Below, one piece after another: positions 46,734-57,482 of a stretch of 64,000 bases of DNA (positions are counted from its first letter, which is position 1; the number at the start of each line of letters is the position of its first letter). The notes under the pieces were generated by a model that was given only the letters and a program-made list of their open reading frames with translations, was not told the origin of the DNA and did not search any database. Source of the DNA: Phytophthora hibernalis (taxonomy: Eukaryota > Oomycota > Peronosporomycetes > Peronosporales > Peronosporaceae). The stretch covers positions 186,001 through 250,000 of the forward strand of contig JAAKBF010000033.1 of assembly GCA_012656075.1 (NCBI GenBank), written 5' to 3'. Made by a program: the position numbers and the translations under genes.

Positions 46734-49700
46734 TTACAATTTCATGGGGAGGGCATCTCGGTGATACTTGGCGCGGAAGAAGTCGCGCACGTAGCCGAGC
46801 ACGAAAAAGTACTCGTAGATTAGGACGGCGGCTGTGTCGGCGATGCCCCAGCCGAAGAGCTCCCAGCGGAAGCCGCTAGGCAGAGGAATATCCGGCAGCC
46901 CCACCACGTTCGTACTGCTGGCCACACGGAACTGGTCGCCGAAGCGCGACGGCGGACCAACGAAGGTCACCACCAGCACCACGATCAGCAGTGCGTACCA
47001 GAAGAGCAGGAACATGTTGTGCCAAATGGGGCGACGGAAGCGTGAGCCCAGGCCCATGGTGAGACCCGTGGACATTTGCTGGAAGCAGATAATAAACCAC
47101 AAAGTGGAACCCAGGTTGCTGTCCTGCAATAACCACCACTGCACCAGGTTCACGTTGCTCGGCTGGAACGGACAGTACCAGGGCTGCGTGGTCAGGTCGT
47201 GGATGGCTCCGTACAGGAACAGCCAATGGATCGCAGCAGCACCCACCAGCGAACACACCGTCGTGGGACCCACCAAACTCGACGTAGGACGCTGCGGGCC
47301 CATGGCCTGAGCGGACGAGCGCGCGTGAGCCCGTACGAGATCCCAACCAAGATGGCACCATCCAGATACATGAAGCCGAACTGCGAGATGAACACGCCGT
47401 TGTAGTACATAACGGTGCGGCAGCCTATGCCGATGAGACCGTACATGATGAGGTACTTGACACTCGCGAACGACGTTGCCAGCGCACCGCGGCCTTCAAG
47501 CACGAGGTCCACGACCGACTTGAGCGTTCGGGACTTGCTCGTGAATGGAGACACAACCGAAGCCTCGGCATCGCTCAAAGCAACACCAACGTGGGCAATA
47601 CGAAGAGCACCGCAGTCATTGCCACCATCACCGCACATGCCTGTCACGGAGCCCGTGCCCATGTGAAGCTTCACGCAGTCTACCTTGCCTTGAGGCGTCA
47701 TGCGACTGAAGATGCGAGTCTTGAGTAGGATCTTCTTGATGTCTCCCATCTTGACCAGGAAGTCGAAAGCCTTGCCAGTCACAGCCAACTCCACCTTCGT
47801 GTCCACGGATTCCATCATGTCGCGAATGTCATCGAACGAGAACACCTGCTGGGTCTCAACGTCCTTCCACACGAGCATGCTGCCCGTCTTCTCGTCGGTA
47901 ACCATGTCGCCGAGAACCATCTGCGAATCCTCCTCCACCATGCCACTAGCGCGAGCAATGTAGCAACCTGTCATAGCGTTGTCACCCGTGATCATCACGG
48001 AGCGAATGTCACCCTGTTTCAGCGTTAGGATAGCGTCGCGCGAGTCCTCCTTAATCTCATTGCGGAACATGATTAGACCTAGCAGTGCCAAGGACTCCTC
48101 AACAGCGTCACGGTCAGCCAGGAAGGCAGTCAAGTCGCTCTCGCTCATCGCCGGCATCTCTTTGTACGCAATACCAAGCACGTAGCATCCGTTCTTGGCC
48201 AGATTCTCAGCAGTCTCGAAGTAGTTGGCAGGGATCGAGGCCTTGCTGGACACCGACTCCATCTTCTCGTACGAGCCCTTGCAGAACACGATCAGCTTTC
48301 CGGTGCTCCTCTGTTTCATTACGACACTCATCGACATGCGGTGGTGGTCAAACTCAAAACGCTTGACAAACTCTAGCTCCTCCGAGCCATCCGCGGACTG
48401 CACGACAGGCAGTTGACCTTCTGATTCAATGAGCTTCCACTGCGTGCTCTTGAACATCTTCACCTCAACCTCGTTACCAACCAGCTCGCCGTTCAGCGAG
48501 CCAACAGCGTGGCAGGAAGCAAGCGAAAACTTCATCGTCTGGTTCAGTGAAGCATCCGTCATGTCGTTGAACTCCGAGAGGAATTCGCCCGAGTCACCGA
48601 TAGGCACACATCCACGGTAGTCCAGACCCTCCTTCGTGATCGTGCCTGTCTTGTCGAAGCAGAACACGCGCACCTTGCCGCAAAGCGTGATACGCTGAGT
48701 GTTCAGGCAGAAGACATCCTGCTTCTGAAGACGTTTGGCGGCGTTCACCTGACCGACAGTCATCACGACGGGCAGCAGGGGTTGAGCACAGCGCTGAACA
48801 TGAACATGCCGTATACGAAAGCGAACAGGGTGTTGCTCAGACCAGCGTTCTCGATCAGGAACTTCATGGCGAAGTAGGCGGCGATGAGACCGATGATGAA
48901 CAGAACGGAGAAGACTGCCTTCAGGTGCTCGTCGTACTTGAATCGGATCGGGGCGGGGTACAGAATAGCCTGGACGAGTTGACCACGGCTGGTGTGGGCA
49001 CCAGTAGCCTGCACAATAGCGAGGATCTCCTCATCACGGCCTGAAGCCAGCGTTCTTGTACCAGAGAAAAGGGTGTACTTCTTGCCGTTGCCTTCGGCGT
49101 CGTAAACGTCGTTGCTGTCGTTGGGCAGCGGGAACTTTTGCACGGGCATCGATTCACCAGTCAACATAGACTCATCGCAAACCGTGGAGCCCTTGACAAT
49201 CACCAAATCGCACGGCAGCTCCCAGTTCTCCGCAACACGTACGAGGTCACCCGGCGCCAGGTCCGAAGACTTTATCGTCAACCACTGTCCGTCACGCTTG
49301 ACCGTCACCTCTGCCACGTAGTGCGTCATCTGCACGACAGACGAGAGCATGCTGCGCTTGGCGTAGATGTTGAAAGCCGCCGCCAGCACAATCACCACCG
49401 TGTTGAGCACCGACACCCACACGTAGTCCGTGAAGTACCATACGTAGTAGCACATGAGCTGGTAGATGTAGAAGAAAGAGAAGAACTCGTCAACGACTGA
49501 CGTCGCCCAAGATGGCATCTCCACTTCGATAGCGTTGCGGCCCACGATGTCCAGACGGCGAGCGTATTCGTTGCTGGTGAGTCCCTGCGAGTCCGAGAGG
49601 ATCTTGTCGTACGAGTCCGGGAGCACAACGGAGCCCGGCACGAACTTGTCCTCCACATCATCAAAGGTGTAGCGCAAGTGTTGGAACTCGAGGTAGCGCG

Positions 49701-51008
49701 CACCTTCAGCTGTCGTGTGCACCGTCACAGTCTCCTCCACACCCTGGCGCGAGTGCGGGAATATAAAGCTCTCGACTTTGAGCACCATCTGAGCGACGCC
49801 CGAGCGGTCCGCCAGCATCGTCTCCGTCACCTCGGGCTTGTACATGAGTACGCGCGTGCACTTGTCCAGCGCCGTCGGGTAGCGGAAGAAGTTGAGGATC
49901 TTGAAGCGGTACACCACGACCACGACGAACCAGAAGGTGGCGATCACCCAGAGCGAGATAAACACCTTGATGACGACCGTGGTGGGGTTGAACCACGCCG
50001 CGTACGTGTCGGTGGCCAGCTTGCCCTGGTTGTCACGGATCGTAAGGATGATGGGGACGTTGAGCAGCACCGTCATGAGCACGAAGTAGGCGAAGACCGC
50101 GTAGCCCACGTGCGAATCCGTGTAGCCTGTCTGCACAATGTCCTCGGTGCTGTGGCGCAGTTGCACCTCGGACGGTCGGTCAGCTAGTGACGGTCGGGTG
50201 GTCGACGTCTTGATACCGGGCGTCTCGGGGCCTCCGCGGTGGTCCAGCAGCTTCTTACTGCCATCTACAATGGTCGTGAGTGGAGCCGCCTCGTCCGACG
50301 AGTGATGGACGCCGCGCACGGAGCGCAGTGCAGCCCAACAGGCCAAACTGAGGAAGCAGAAGCCGTAGATGGCGTACACGACCACGAGCGGCGTCTCGGT
50401 GAACGAGTTGAAGCGGTAGATGGACGCGCTCGAGGCGGACACGCACAGACTCTGCGCGGTGGCGTTGACCGATCCGTCGTCCAGCATGAGACTCGTGCAG
50501 ACAGCGCCAATGGGCAGCGACGCGTTGTTGTTGCGCGGGTTGGGCGTGGCCGTCCAGAAGACGGACGTGTCGGTCGAGTCCTCGGCCAGTGACGCGTTCT
50601 GCGTGTAGATGGCGTCGTCACTGGAAGGTGCGAAGGTGCACTGCAAAGTGCTGACGACGGCGCCGTCGACGGCTACGTCGTGCAGGCGGCAGGTCTTGTC
50701 GGCTTGTCCGTACACGTAGCTGGGCGTGCTGGGCGCGTAGAGCGACACGTCTCCGTCCGGGTCGTAGTTCACCTGACGGCTCTTGAGCCAGCCCTCGTCG
50801 TAGTAACTCGAGTAGCCGGCGCCCTGCGGCTTGTTGTAGCGCGTGTACACGAGGCCGTTCGACACGTCCGAGCCCTCGGGCGCGCCCAAGTCGCAGCAAA
50901 GTACTCGGGCGCGTGGTTGACGGCACACGCTGGGTAGTCCAATTGGGACGCAGTGCCGCACACGAGCGCAGGCAGCGCCAGAGCCACAGCCAGCGACGTG
51001 CGCACCAT
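46734..51008 (-). CDS. P5B-type (ATP13A-like) transport ATPase
   Basis: A membrane P-type ATPase, about 1,425 residues, single exon. The start at 51008 opens a signal-like segment (LAVALALPALVCG), then a large Asn-rich lumenal region with N-glycosylation sequons. Family motifs: TGES (in DESMLTGESMPV), an NPLLP-like M4 motif near 48780, the phosphorylation site DKTGT (about 48641-48655) in FCFDKTGTITKEGLDYRG, TGDN, and CGDGGNDCGALRIAHVGVALSDAEASV, which is characteristic of P5B pumps. Several spans follow to the stop at 46734. P5B pumps export polyamines or related cations from endolysosomal compartments (established for ATP13A2). Three one-base losses (near 50895, 48775 and 47315), each repaired by one base, interrupt an otherwise fully conserved frame. 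Confidence 0.9.
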
Positions 51009-51034
51009 GACGACCGACTTGAGCTCGAGGCGGC

Positions 51035-51050
51035 AGATTCCGGAATGACA
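51035..51050 (-). promoter_or_regulatory. Inr-like element of the P5B ATPase
   Basis: On the minus strand TGTCATTCCGGAATCT lies about 30 bases before the ATG and fits TCAYTYY plus flank. Confidence 0.4.
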
Positions 51051-52427
51051 GAGTGATTGGCAAGTGACCGGCAGACTAGCGACTTGAAGACTGACGTTAC
51101 GCTTATGTACTTTTCAGAGTGGGATATTAGAGGAGGAGACTTAGATGACAAAACACGGTGTAGAAATATTTTTGGAGGTAATATTAAAAGACAAATGAAC
51201 CTGAGTGCACCTTGTTTTAGTAGAAATATGAAAAAGAAGCATGTTTTGGTAAATGTGGCGACCATCTGTTTACAAGATCGGTCCATTTTGATTGGTCCCA
51301 CAAATGTCCATCTCCCTGAATGGACACGGGCACCTCCTTGCATCCGCTGTTCATGTATTCATACCGCCGGTTCCCTTCCCTTCTTGTGGTCGAGTGCGCG
51401 TTCTAAGCTGTTCATTGTTGCTGCTGTTGGTTCATCTCCATCTTCTGTGCTGTTGTAAGGCAGGATTGCTTGCTATCTGCAGCTATTATATCATCCATAG
51501 CCAGCGAAAGTCTGCAAAAATACGCGTGTTTTTACATGTAGTTCGTCGACAAGTCGAGAAGAGTCGGTTGTGAGCCAGCCAGCCATTCTGCCAGTCAGAA
51601 CCACGACGGTCGTGTAGCGAAGCCTCTCGCCTCTGCTGTTTTCCTACCGGTATATACCGCTCAAGGGTTTGTTTGGAGGCGCGCTTGGAGCTGGCGTGCT
51701 GCATCCCGAGCGACTCGAGGCATTGCATTGCACGCGGCCTGAGTCCTGAAAGCTTCAACTGTAGCGGCACACGGCTTGCACAGCAACCCGACACGTCTGG
51801 CTGCGTCAGCGCGGTACGCCCCAATCGCTCTAGGCTGGCCTTTCTCGGCTCGATAGCTCGCAGTCTTCTGACGGCCGACCACCGCTCATCGCTTTGGCGT
51901 GTTGGCTCGCTCAACACTTGCAGCTCTGAGCGGTTTAACACACGCAGCCCGAGCGCTGCGTGAAGTGGACCGGACGCCGAAGTTTTGTTGCCTTTCTTGT
52001 GAGCTCGCGATCTCGTAGTTGAAGCGTTCACGAACTCGCATTCACATTCAAGCCCATCGCTTTAATCGCACTTGTCGTTTGCATTTGCATGATGAGCTGC
52101 TGCGTTCGCCATCGCCGTGACCAAGTGCGTGTCATTTCAACCTACTCTTTGGTAAGCGTTCAAGCGATGACAACAACTTCCTGGTCGAAGGACAATCTAA
52201 GATCAATCGACCACCAACTCGTCGTCACAAAAAAACAAAGCCATTTAGGCATTGAGCAAGGGCAATGCACCGACAGAGCTATGCTTGAATAGAATTGTAT
52301 TGACGAACTATCTACCACGCAAGACACCTACAGCTACGCGGTTCACTGTGGAAACATTCTGCTGCTGCAAAACGATTCTCCAGCTGAAGCACTTTGCTCT
52401 CGAGTCACGCGTGCGAGGACAAGTGGT
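51051..52427. other. Spacer between ATPase and ACC deaminase
   Basis: 51650-51970 is relatively GC-rich and open on both strands (up to 181 codons on the minus strand), but shows no domain, start context or codon structure that I trust. A TACATGTA lies at 51533. Nothing else seen. Confidence 0.4.
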
Positions 52428-53456
52428 TTATCCCTCCTTGAACAAGTAGCTGTACGCGCTGAGCGCCGGTGCGCCGCCCAGGTGGGCGTACAGCACCTTA
52501 GAGCCCTCGGGGAACTCGCCGTTGCGCACCATCGAGATCATGCCGTCCATGGACTTGCCCTCGTACACGGGGTCGGTCAGCATTCCCTCCGTGCGAGCAC
52601 AGAGCCGAATAGCATCCAGCGTGCCCTCGTTCGGCAGTCCATACTCGGGTCCGCCGAAGCGCGTGTCCAGCACAATGTCCTCAGCCGTGATCTCGCGGCC
52701 CAGCTCCACCAGCTCCGCCGTGTTCTGTGCAATGCGCAGCACCTGGTCACGGGTCTGCTCGGGCTTGGCCGACGCGTCGATGCCAATGACCTTGTTGGCG
52801 CGTCCATCGGCTGCAAAGCCCACCACCATACCAGCCATGGTGCTGCCCGTCACGGCACACACTACGACATAGTCGAACTTGAAGCCGAGCTCCTTCTCCT
52901 GTTCGCGGACTTCCTCAGCAAAGTCCACGAAGCCCAGGCCGCCCTTCGGGTGCTCCGAGCAACCGGCCGGAATCGGGTACGGCTTGCCACCCGCCTTCTT
53001 GACGCCGTCCATAGCCTCCTCCCAACTGGGACGGATGCCAATGTCGAAGCCAGCGGCATCGCGACGCACGTCGGCGCCCAGAATGCGCGAGAGCTCAATG
53101 TTCCCAACGTTGTCGTACACGGAGGCCTCCTCCTTCGGGTAGTTGACCCAGTTCTCCTGCACCAACACACACTTGAAACCGAGGTGTGCCGCCACTGCAG
53201 CCACTTGACGCGTCTGGTTTGACTGGATGCCACCAATGGACACGAGGGTGTCGTAGCCACCTTCAATGGCCTCGGGAATGATGTACTCGAGCTTGCGCGT
53301 CTTGTTACCACCGAAGGCCAGACCGGAGTTGCAGTCCTCGCGCTTGGCGTACAGCTGCACCTTGTCGCCAAGGACCTTGGATAGACGTTCCAGGTGCTGG
53401 ATCGGGGACGGACCCGAGAAGGTGAGCGCGTGCTTGGCGAATTTGGAGAGCTTCAT
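52428..53456 (-). CDS. 1-aminocyclopropane-1-carboxylate deaminase (EC 3.5.99.7)
   Basis: 342 residues, intact, no introns. PLP enzyme of the tryptophan-synthase-beta fold that converts ACC, the plant ethylene precursor, to 2-oxobutyrate and ammonia. PLP lysine is Lys52 in GGNKTRKLEY; SIGGIQSNQTRQVAA and CAVTGSTMAGMVVG bind the cofactor. The residues that separate true ACC deaminases from the related D-cysteine desulfhydrases are of the deaminase type: Tyr-Glu in DPVYEGKSMDG and Leu in the HLGGAPALSAY loop (the desulfhydrases typically have Thr there). Cytosolic; no signal peptide. The family is bacterial in origin and the intronless form fits acquisition by transfer. In a plant pathogen it could lower host ethylene; that role is inference. 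Confidence 0.93.
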   Translation of the reverse strand: MKLSKFAKHALTFSGPSPIQHLERLSKVLGDKVQLYAKREDCNSGLAFGGNKTRKLEYIIPEAIEGGYDTLVSIGGIQSNQTRQVAAVAAHLGFKCVLVQENWVNYPKEEASVYDNVGNIELSRILGADVRRDAAGFDIGIRPSWEEAMDGVKKAGGKPYPIPAGCSEHPKGGLGFVDFAEEVREQEKELGFKFDYVVVCAVTGSTMAGMVVGFAADGRANKVIGIDASAKPEQTRDQVLRIAQNTAELVELGREITAEDIVLDTRFGGPEYGLPNEGTLDAIRLCARTEGMLTDPVYEGKSMDGMISMVRNGEFPEGSKVLYAHLGGAPALSAYSYLFKEG

Positions 53457-53484
53457 CTTGGAAGGGACTTGAGACGAACGGAGT

Positions 53485-53500
53485 CAAACTCGGAATGAAC
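53485..53500 (-). promoter_or_regulatory. Inr/FPR-like core promoter of ACC deaminase
   Basis: The minus strand reads GTTCATTCCGAGTTTG about 30-45 bases before the ATG, close to the oomycete Inr plus FPR pattern. Confidence 0.5.
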
Positions 53501-54543
53501 TTTAGCCCGGAGTTCCTTTGGTCAGAGTATCTGATCCTGTCCATGAGGGGAGTTCTCCGTGGGTACCGGTGCTTGAAGGCAGATCCACCTGAAAGCAAAA
53601 CAAAGACCCGTCCGTGCGAAGACGCCGTCAACTTCGACTAAACAAAGAACAGACACCGGAATGGGCCGAAATGCTGCCGATTCCAGGCTCCGAACGGGCT
53701 GCATACTCCAGACACCGGCGGTGTCGATATTAATAATTCCTCGGTGCGTGTTGCTGCATGAAAGTGGAATGGTGTTTTGATGCGATGGACTGCATGTTGA
53801 CGCACAACCACCAGTGTCTGCTTCAACGTCGAAGTTGTTTGTGCACGCGCCTGCAAGCCCCGGCAGTGCACCCGGTGCACCGGCAACGAATCGGTCGAGG
53901 CGCCACGTCGACCCGCGTCAGCGGCACAGGTACGTAGCGCGATTGCGCAAAGTGCACTTCATCACTGGCATTTTGATGCATGGTTAATGTCACACACTCA
54001 CTCGCAGAAGTTTTACTATGAGTATTATATGTGTAGGTGGCCTACACACATGTACTGCCCATCAGTCCGTTAGAATGAGCTCGTACTTGTACAAACACGT
54101 TGCTGATCCAGTTTCGAGATCAACTCGCCATTTCAACCCGTGGCTTTCTGCATAGGCAAAAGTCTTGCACCACTTACGTTTATCCTTTCCGGACCAACGA
54201 ACCTTGGGCAAATGTATAACTATTATAAATGCTCCTGAACTCCGGTTCATGTCCAACATTGCACCGACGTTGTGGTCGTAGCGACACTGCTCCTTGGACG
54301 TCCTCAAACGACAACATGTATACTCATTCAGAATGAGGCGGATTACCTCAACTTGTTAGCTTAAGTTGCGCTTGCATCTATGAGCAAATATGTCCACCAC
54401 ACAACATCAATGTGGCTTCAAAACTCGTGGATGGTCGAAAAATTTTAACACGAATGTGGCATACTGAAGGCAAGTTGTTTCTGGTGAAAGTCTTGAAGCC
54501 ATTTTCATCAGGCTGAGATGTCTTCCGCGTCCTGTCCCCGCGC
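53501..54543. other. Spacer with one small unassigned frame
   Basis: The minus-strand frame 54062-54307 (81 codons, with MLDMNRSSGAFIIVIHLP and GLKWRVDLETGSATCLY) has protein-like composition but no recognisable domain. The rest shows nothing. The 5' exon(s) of the receptor kinase may lie near the right end. Confidence 0.35.
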
Positions 54544-57293
54544 GTGTCCTTTGACGTCCACGCTCCTGACGGGCTGTTCCGCCTCTTCCTCCTCCTCCCC
54601 CTCTTCTTGGCCTCCGTGTCGCGTCGGAAGCGCCGTCTGGGACCTGAAATTGACGCCGAGAGCTGCTCCGACGTGATGACGGTGGATGCAACGTCTCTAG
54701 CGGGTCTTGGAATCCAATCCGCCGAATTAAGCAACGCTACACTGACAGTACTGTATGTGGACGTTACAACCACGCCGGAACGGGCTTAAATGGTTACATA
54801 ATGACAAAGTTGCGTGCTGTTAAACGCTGCAGGAACCTGACGGACAATAGCGTCCACGACGTGCAAGATCTGCAGCTTCCAGAGACTTTGGAGCAGCTGT
54901 AAGAACATCAGGAGATGGAGGTTCATAAGAGAGAAGCTAATTGGGGATGGCTGCTGTGGTTCTCATGCAGAGATTTGAGTGGGAACGAGCTCACGAGTCT
55001 CAAGATTCCAGAGAGCTGGAGACACTTGGAGCTGCTGTGAGTGGTGATGCATCATTATAGGGGAGAGAGGTTCTGACTGTTGTGGTTTGTGCTGGGGTAG
55101 AGATGTTTCGAGCAATCCCATTGCTAACTTCTCGACGGAGAGAAAGGACGGGCCGAAGATTCTGGTAGCGAGAAACACCAGTCTGCTGACGATGGAGAAC
55201 GCCGTGTTTCCTGACACGCTGCGGCAACTGTATGTGTGCTTTGGTGCTTCTTTACTTGCTAAGTTTTGTTGCACTCACTGATCGGATCTTTTGCTTTGCT
55301 GGGTGATGTTGAAGTGATGTGTCATTCACGACTATCGAAAAGTGGGCGAATTTTACACCGCCGACGGACTTGTCCGAGCTGTAAGTCATGGTTTCAATTT
55401 GTGTGAAGACGACAAGTATAACGTTGTCATGCTTGCTCCGGTGTAGCATTGTACAGGATAGCTCCATCGTAACGCTCGGGCCAGCAAATTTCAGCTCGTG
55501 TGAGCGGTCGTTTACCATGTGCGTATCCTACAGGAAGATCTTTTACAAGTGAAAAAGCTGACAGTTTACGATATTGCAGGGATTTTTCAGGAAACAATAT
55601 CAACACTATTCGAGGGTGCGGTTCCCACCCAACCTGCGTACTCTGTAGGTTCTTTACTTGTTGATGCAACTCACCAAAGTGCTAAATGTTACGTATACGT
55701 GACTAGATTCTTGAATGGAAGCAGTGTCACTGAGTTCGTGGTATGCAAGTCGGACTTGGCGGTCTTAGAGCAACTCGAAGTCTTCAATATAACTTCCCTC
55801 GCTATTGAGGAAGGCTCCTGCTCCGATGGTGCCATTCAGACATCGGTTGTGATCGCAAACGAATCGTATTCTATCTGTGTGCTGACAGGTGAGGGCTCCG
55901 AGAAAACAGTCAAAGTTGTACCGCGGTTAATATTGAAAATTTGTTGTTGTTGCTTTTGTAGATGAAGCGTTCAACGAGGAGTACAAGAGAGGGAAGGTTT
56001 CATCGTCAACTTCGCTCACAACGTTGCTGCTCCTGTTATTTTCACTCGCGTCGGCATTTTTGTGCTGCTGATGCTCTTCATCGTCAAGCGAAAAATTATC
56101 GACGAACGTCGGACAAAGGCGGCACGTGCTGAAAAACTGAAAGCAGAGCTAGCGGAAAATGAAGGCAGTAGTGACGACGATGACAGCGACAAGATGAAGA
56201 TGAGTTCGGCTATTCTCACAGATGACGTGCGCAGCGACCCCGACTTTGAGCGATATCGTATTGCTCAAAGCGACCTGCAATTTGTGAAGCAGCTATCCAA
56301 GGGTGCTGGTGGTGTTGTAAACCTCGCCAAATGGAAATCTAAGAACGAACAAGTGGCGGTAAAGCAAGTGGCCCCGGAGAAGTCCAAAGTGTACGCGAAC
56401 TGCAGCGATTTACACGCGAGATCCGCTTGTACGCCAGCCTGAAGCACCCGAAAATTGTTGCGTTCCGTGGAATTGCCTGGTCCTCGCTGGCTGATTTGTC
56501 ACTTGTGATCGAGTTCATGCCCAATGGTGACCTGGTGCAGTTTTTGGAGAGACAGCAGATGCTGGACAGTCAACGCCGAGGATGGAGCTGGGCAGCCGAT
56601 GAAGATTCTGCGTTTACGCACAGCAAGTTAATGGTGGCTCTTGATGTTGCCGACGCATTAGTGTACCTTCACTCGTTTGCTGAGCCGATCATGCACCGGG
56701 ACTTGAAGGCCCAGAACATCTTGCTAAGCAATAAGTGGGTGGCGAAGATCAGCGATTTCGGAGTCAGCAAGGGGCGGAAGCAGCGTAATGGCCAGCAAGG
56801 CGTGTCGACTGGTGGCCCCCAAACGGCAGAGGTGGGCACTGCTGCATGGATCGCTCCTGAAGTGATCAAAGGTGCGCGCTACGACCAAAAGGCCGACATT
56901 TATTCGTTTGGTGTGGTTATGTGCGAGTTGGACACTTGCACCAGGCCGTACGCGCTGGGTGTTGCCAGCTCGAATTCTGCCTCTGGAATGACCTCTTTCG
57001 TATCAAGTACAAGTGCCAAGGACAACGAGGAAGTCAAGAGCTTGTTGTCATCGAATGCAACGCTCGCCCTGGCTGTTAGTGAGAAGCGCGTGGTGCCGGC
57101 GTTTCATTCGGACTGCCCGCGGGCAATTCTGGACCTTGCACGGATGTGCTTGAGTTACGACCCAGATGACCGTCCCAGTGCGAAGGAGCTATGGCGCAGT
57201 CTTCAGGACCTAGCCGTACCCGGTGCATTGCTGACAACATCGCGAAAATCTACGCTGACCGAGTCGATCCGACACGTGAGTACGAGCGCGTGA
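54544..57293 (+). CDS. LRR receptor-like kinase (TKL type)
   Basis: A hydrophobic leader (LFRLFLLLPLFLASVS) lies in the first visible exon, but no in-frame ATG precedes it, so the start is uncertain. LRRs follow one per small exon with short GT..AG introns: NLTDNSVHDVQDLQLPETLEQL (54830), DLSGNELTSLKIPESWRHL (54970), DVSSNPIANFS (55103), DVSFTTIEKWANFTPP (55315). Then a Cys-containing ectodomain, a membrane span (VGIFVLLMLFIV, 56050) and a kinase: glycine loop GAGGVV, VAVK lysine, HRDLKAQN (about 56694), DFG and WIAPEV. All catalytic motifs are present, so it is probably active and signals from the plasma membrane. One-base frame change near 56388, between the VAVK and HRD motifs. It lies tail-to-tail with the transglutaminase gene. 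Confidence 0.8.
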
Positions 57294-57482
57294 GTTGCTC
57301 TCTGATCGCATTGAGTTTATTGCTTGTTTGCAGATGAGGAGCCCAACGGTAAGTTTTGTTCAAACTTAGGCTTTGTTCCATCTACAAACATGCTTTATTG
57401 CCTCGCTTTAGGTGGGAGACCACGCCACACAAGACATGATGTACGCCTGATATGCACAGAGATAAAGAACTCGATTTCGAAT

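Noticed and set aside
49678..50592. Long frames antisense to the P5B ATPase
   Set aside because: High GC content opens several frames; only the minus frame carries P-type ATPase motifs.
46734..51008. Programmed frameshifting or recoding in the ATPase
   Set aside because: The three breaks have different contexts and no common slippery site; one-base loss is simpler.
51486..52031. 181-codon minus-strand frame between ATPase and ACC deaminase
   Set aside because: No domain, Arg/Ser-rich low-information composition and no promoter-like element; likely chance.
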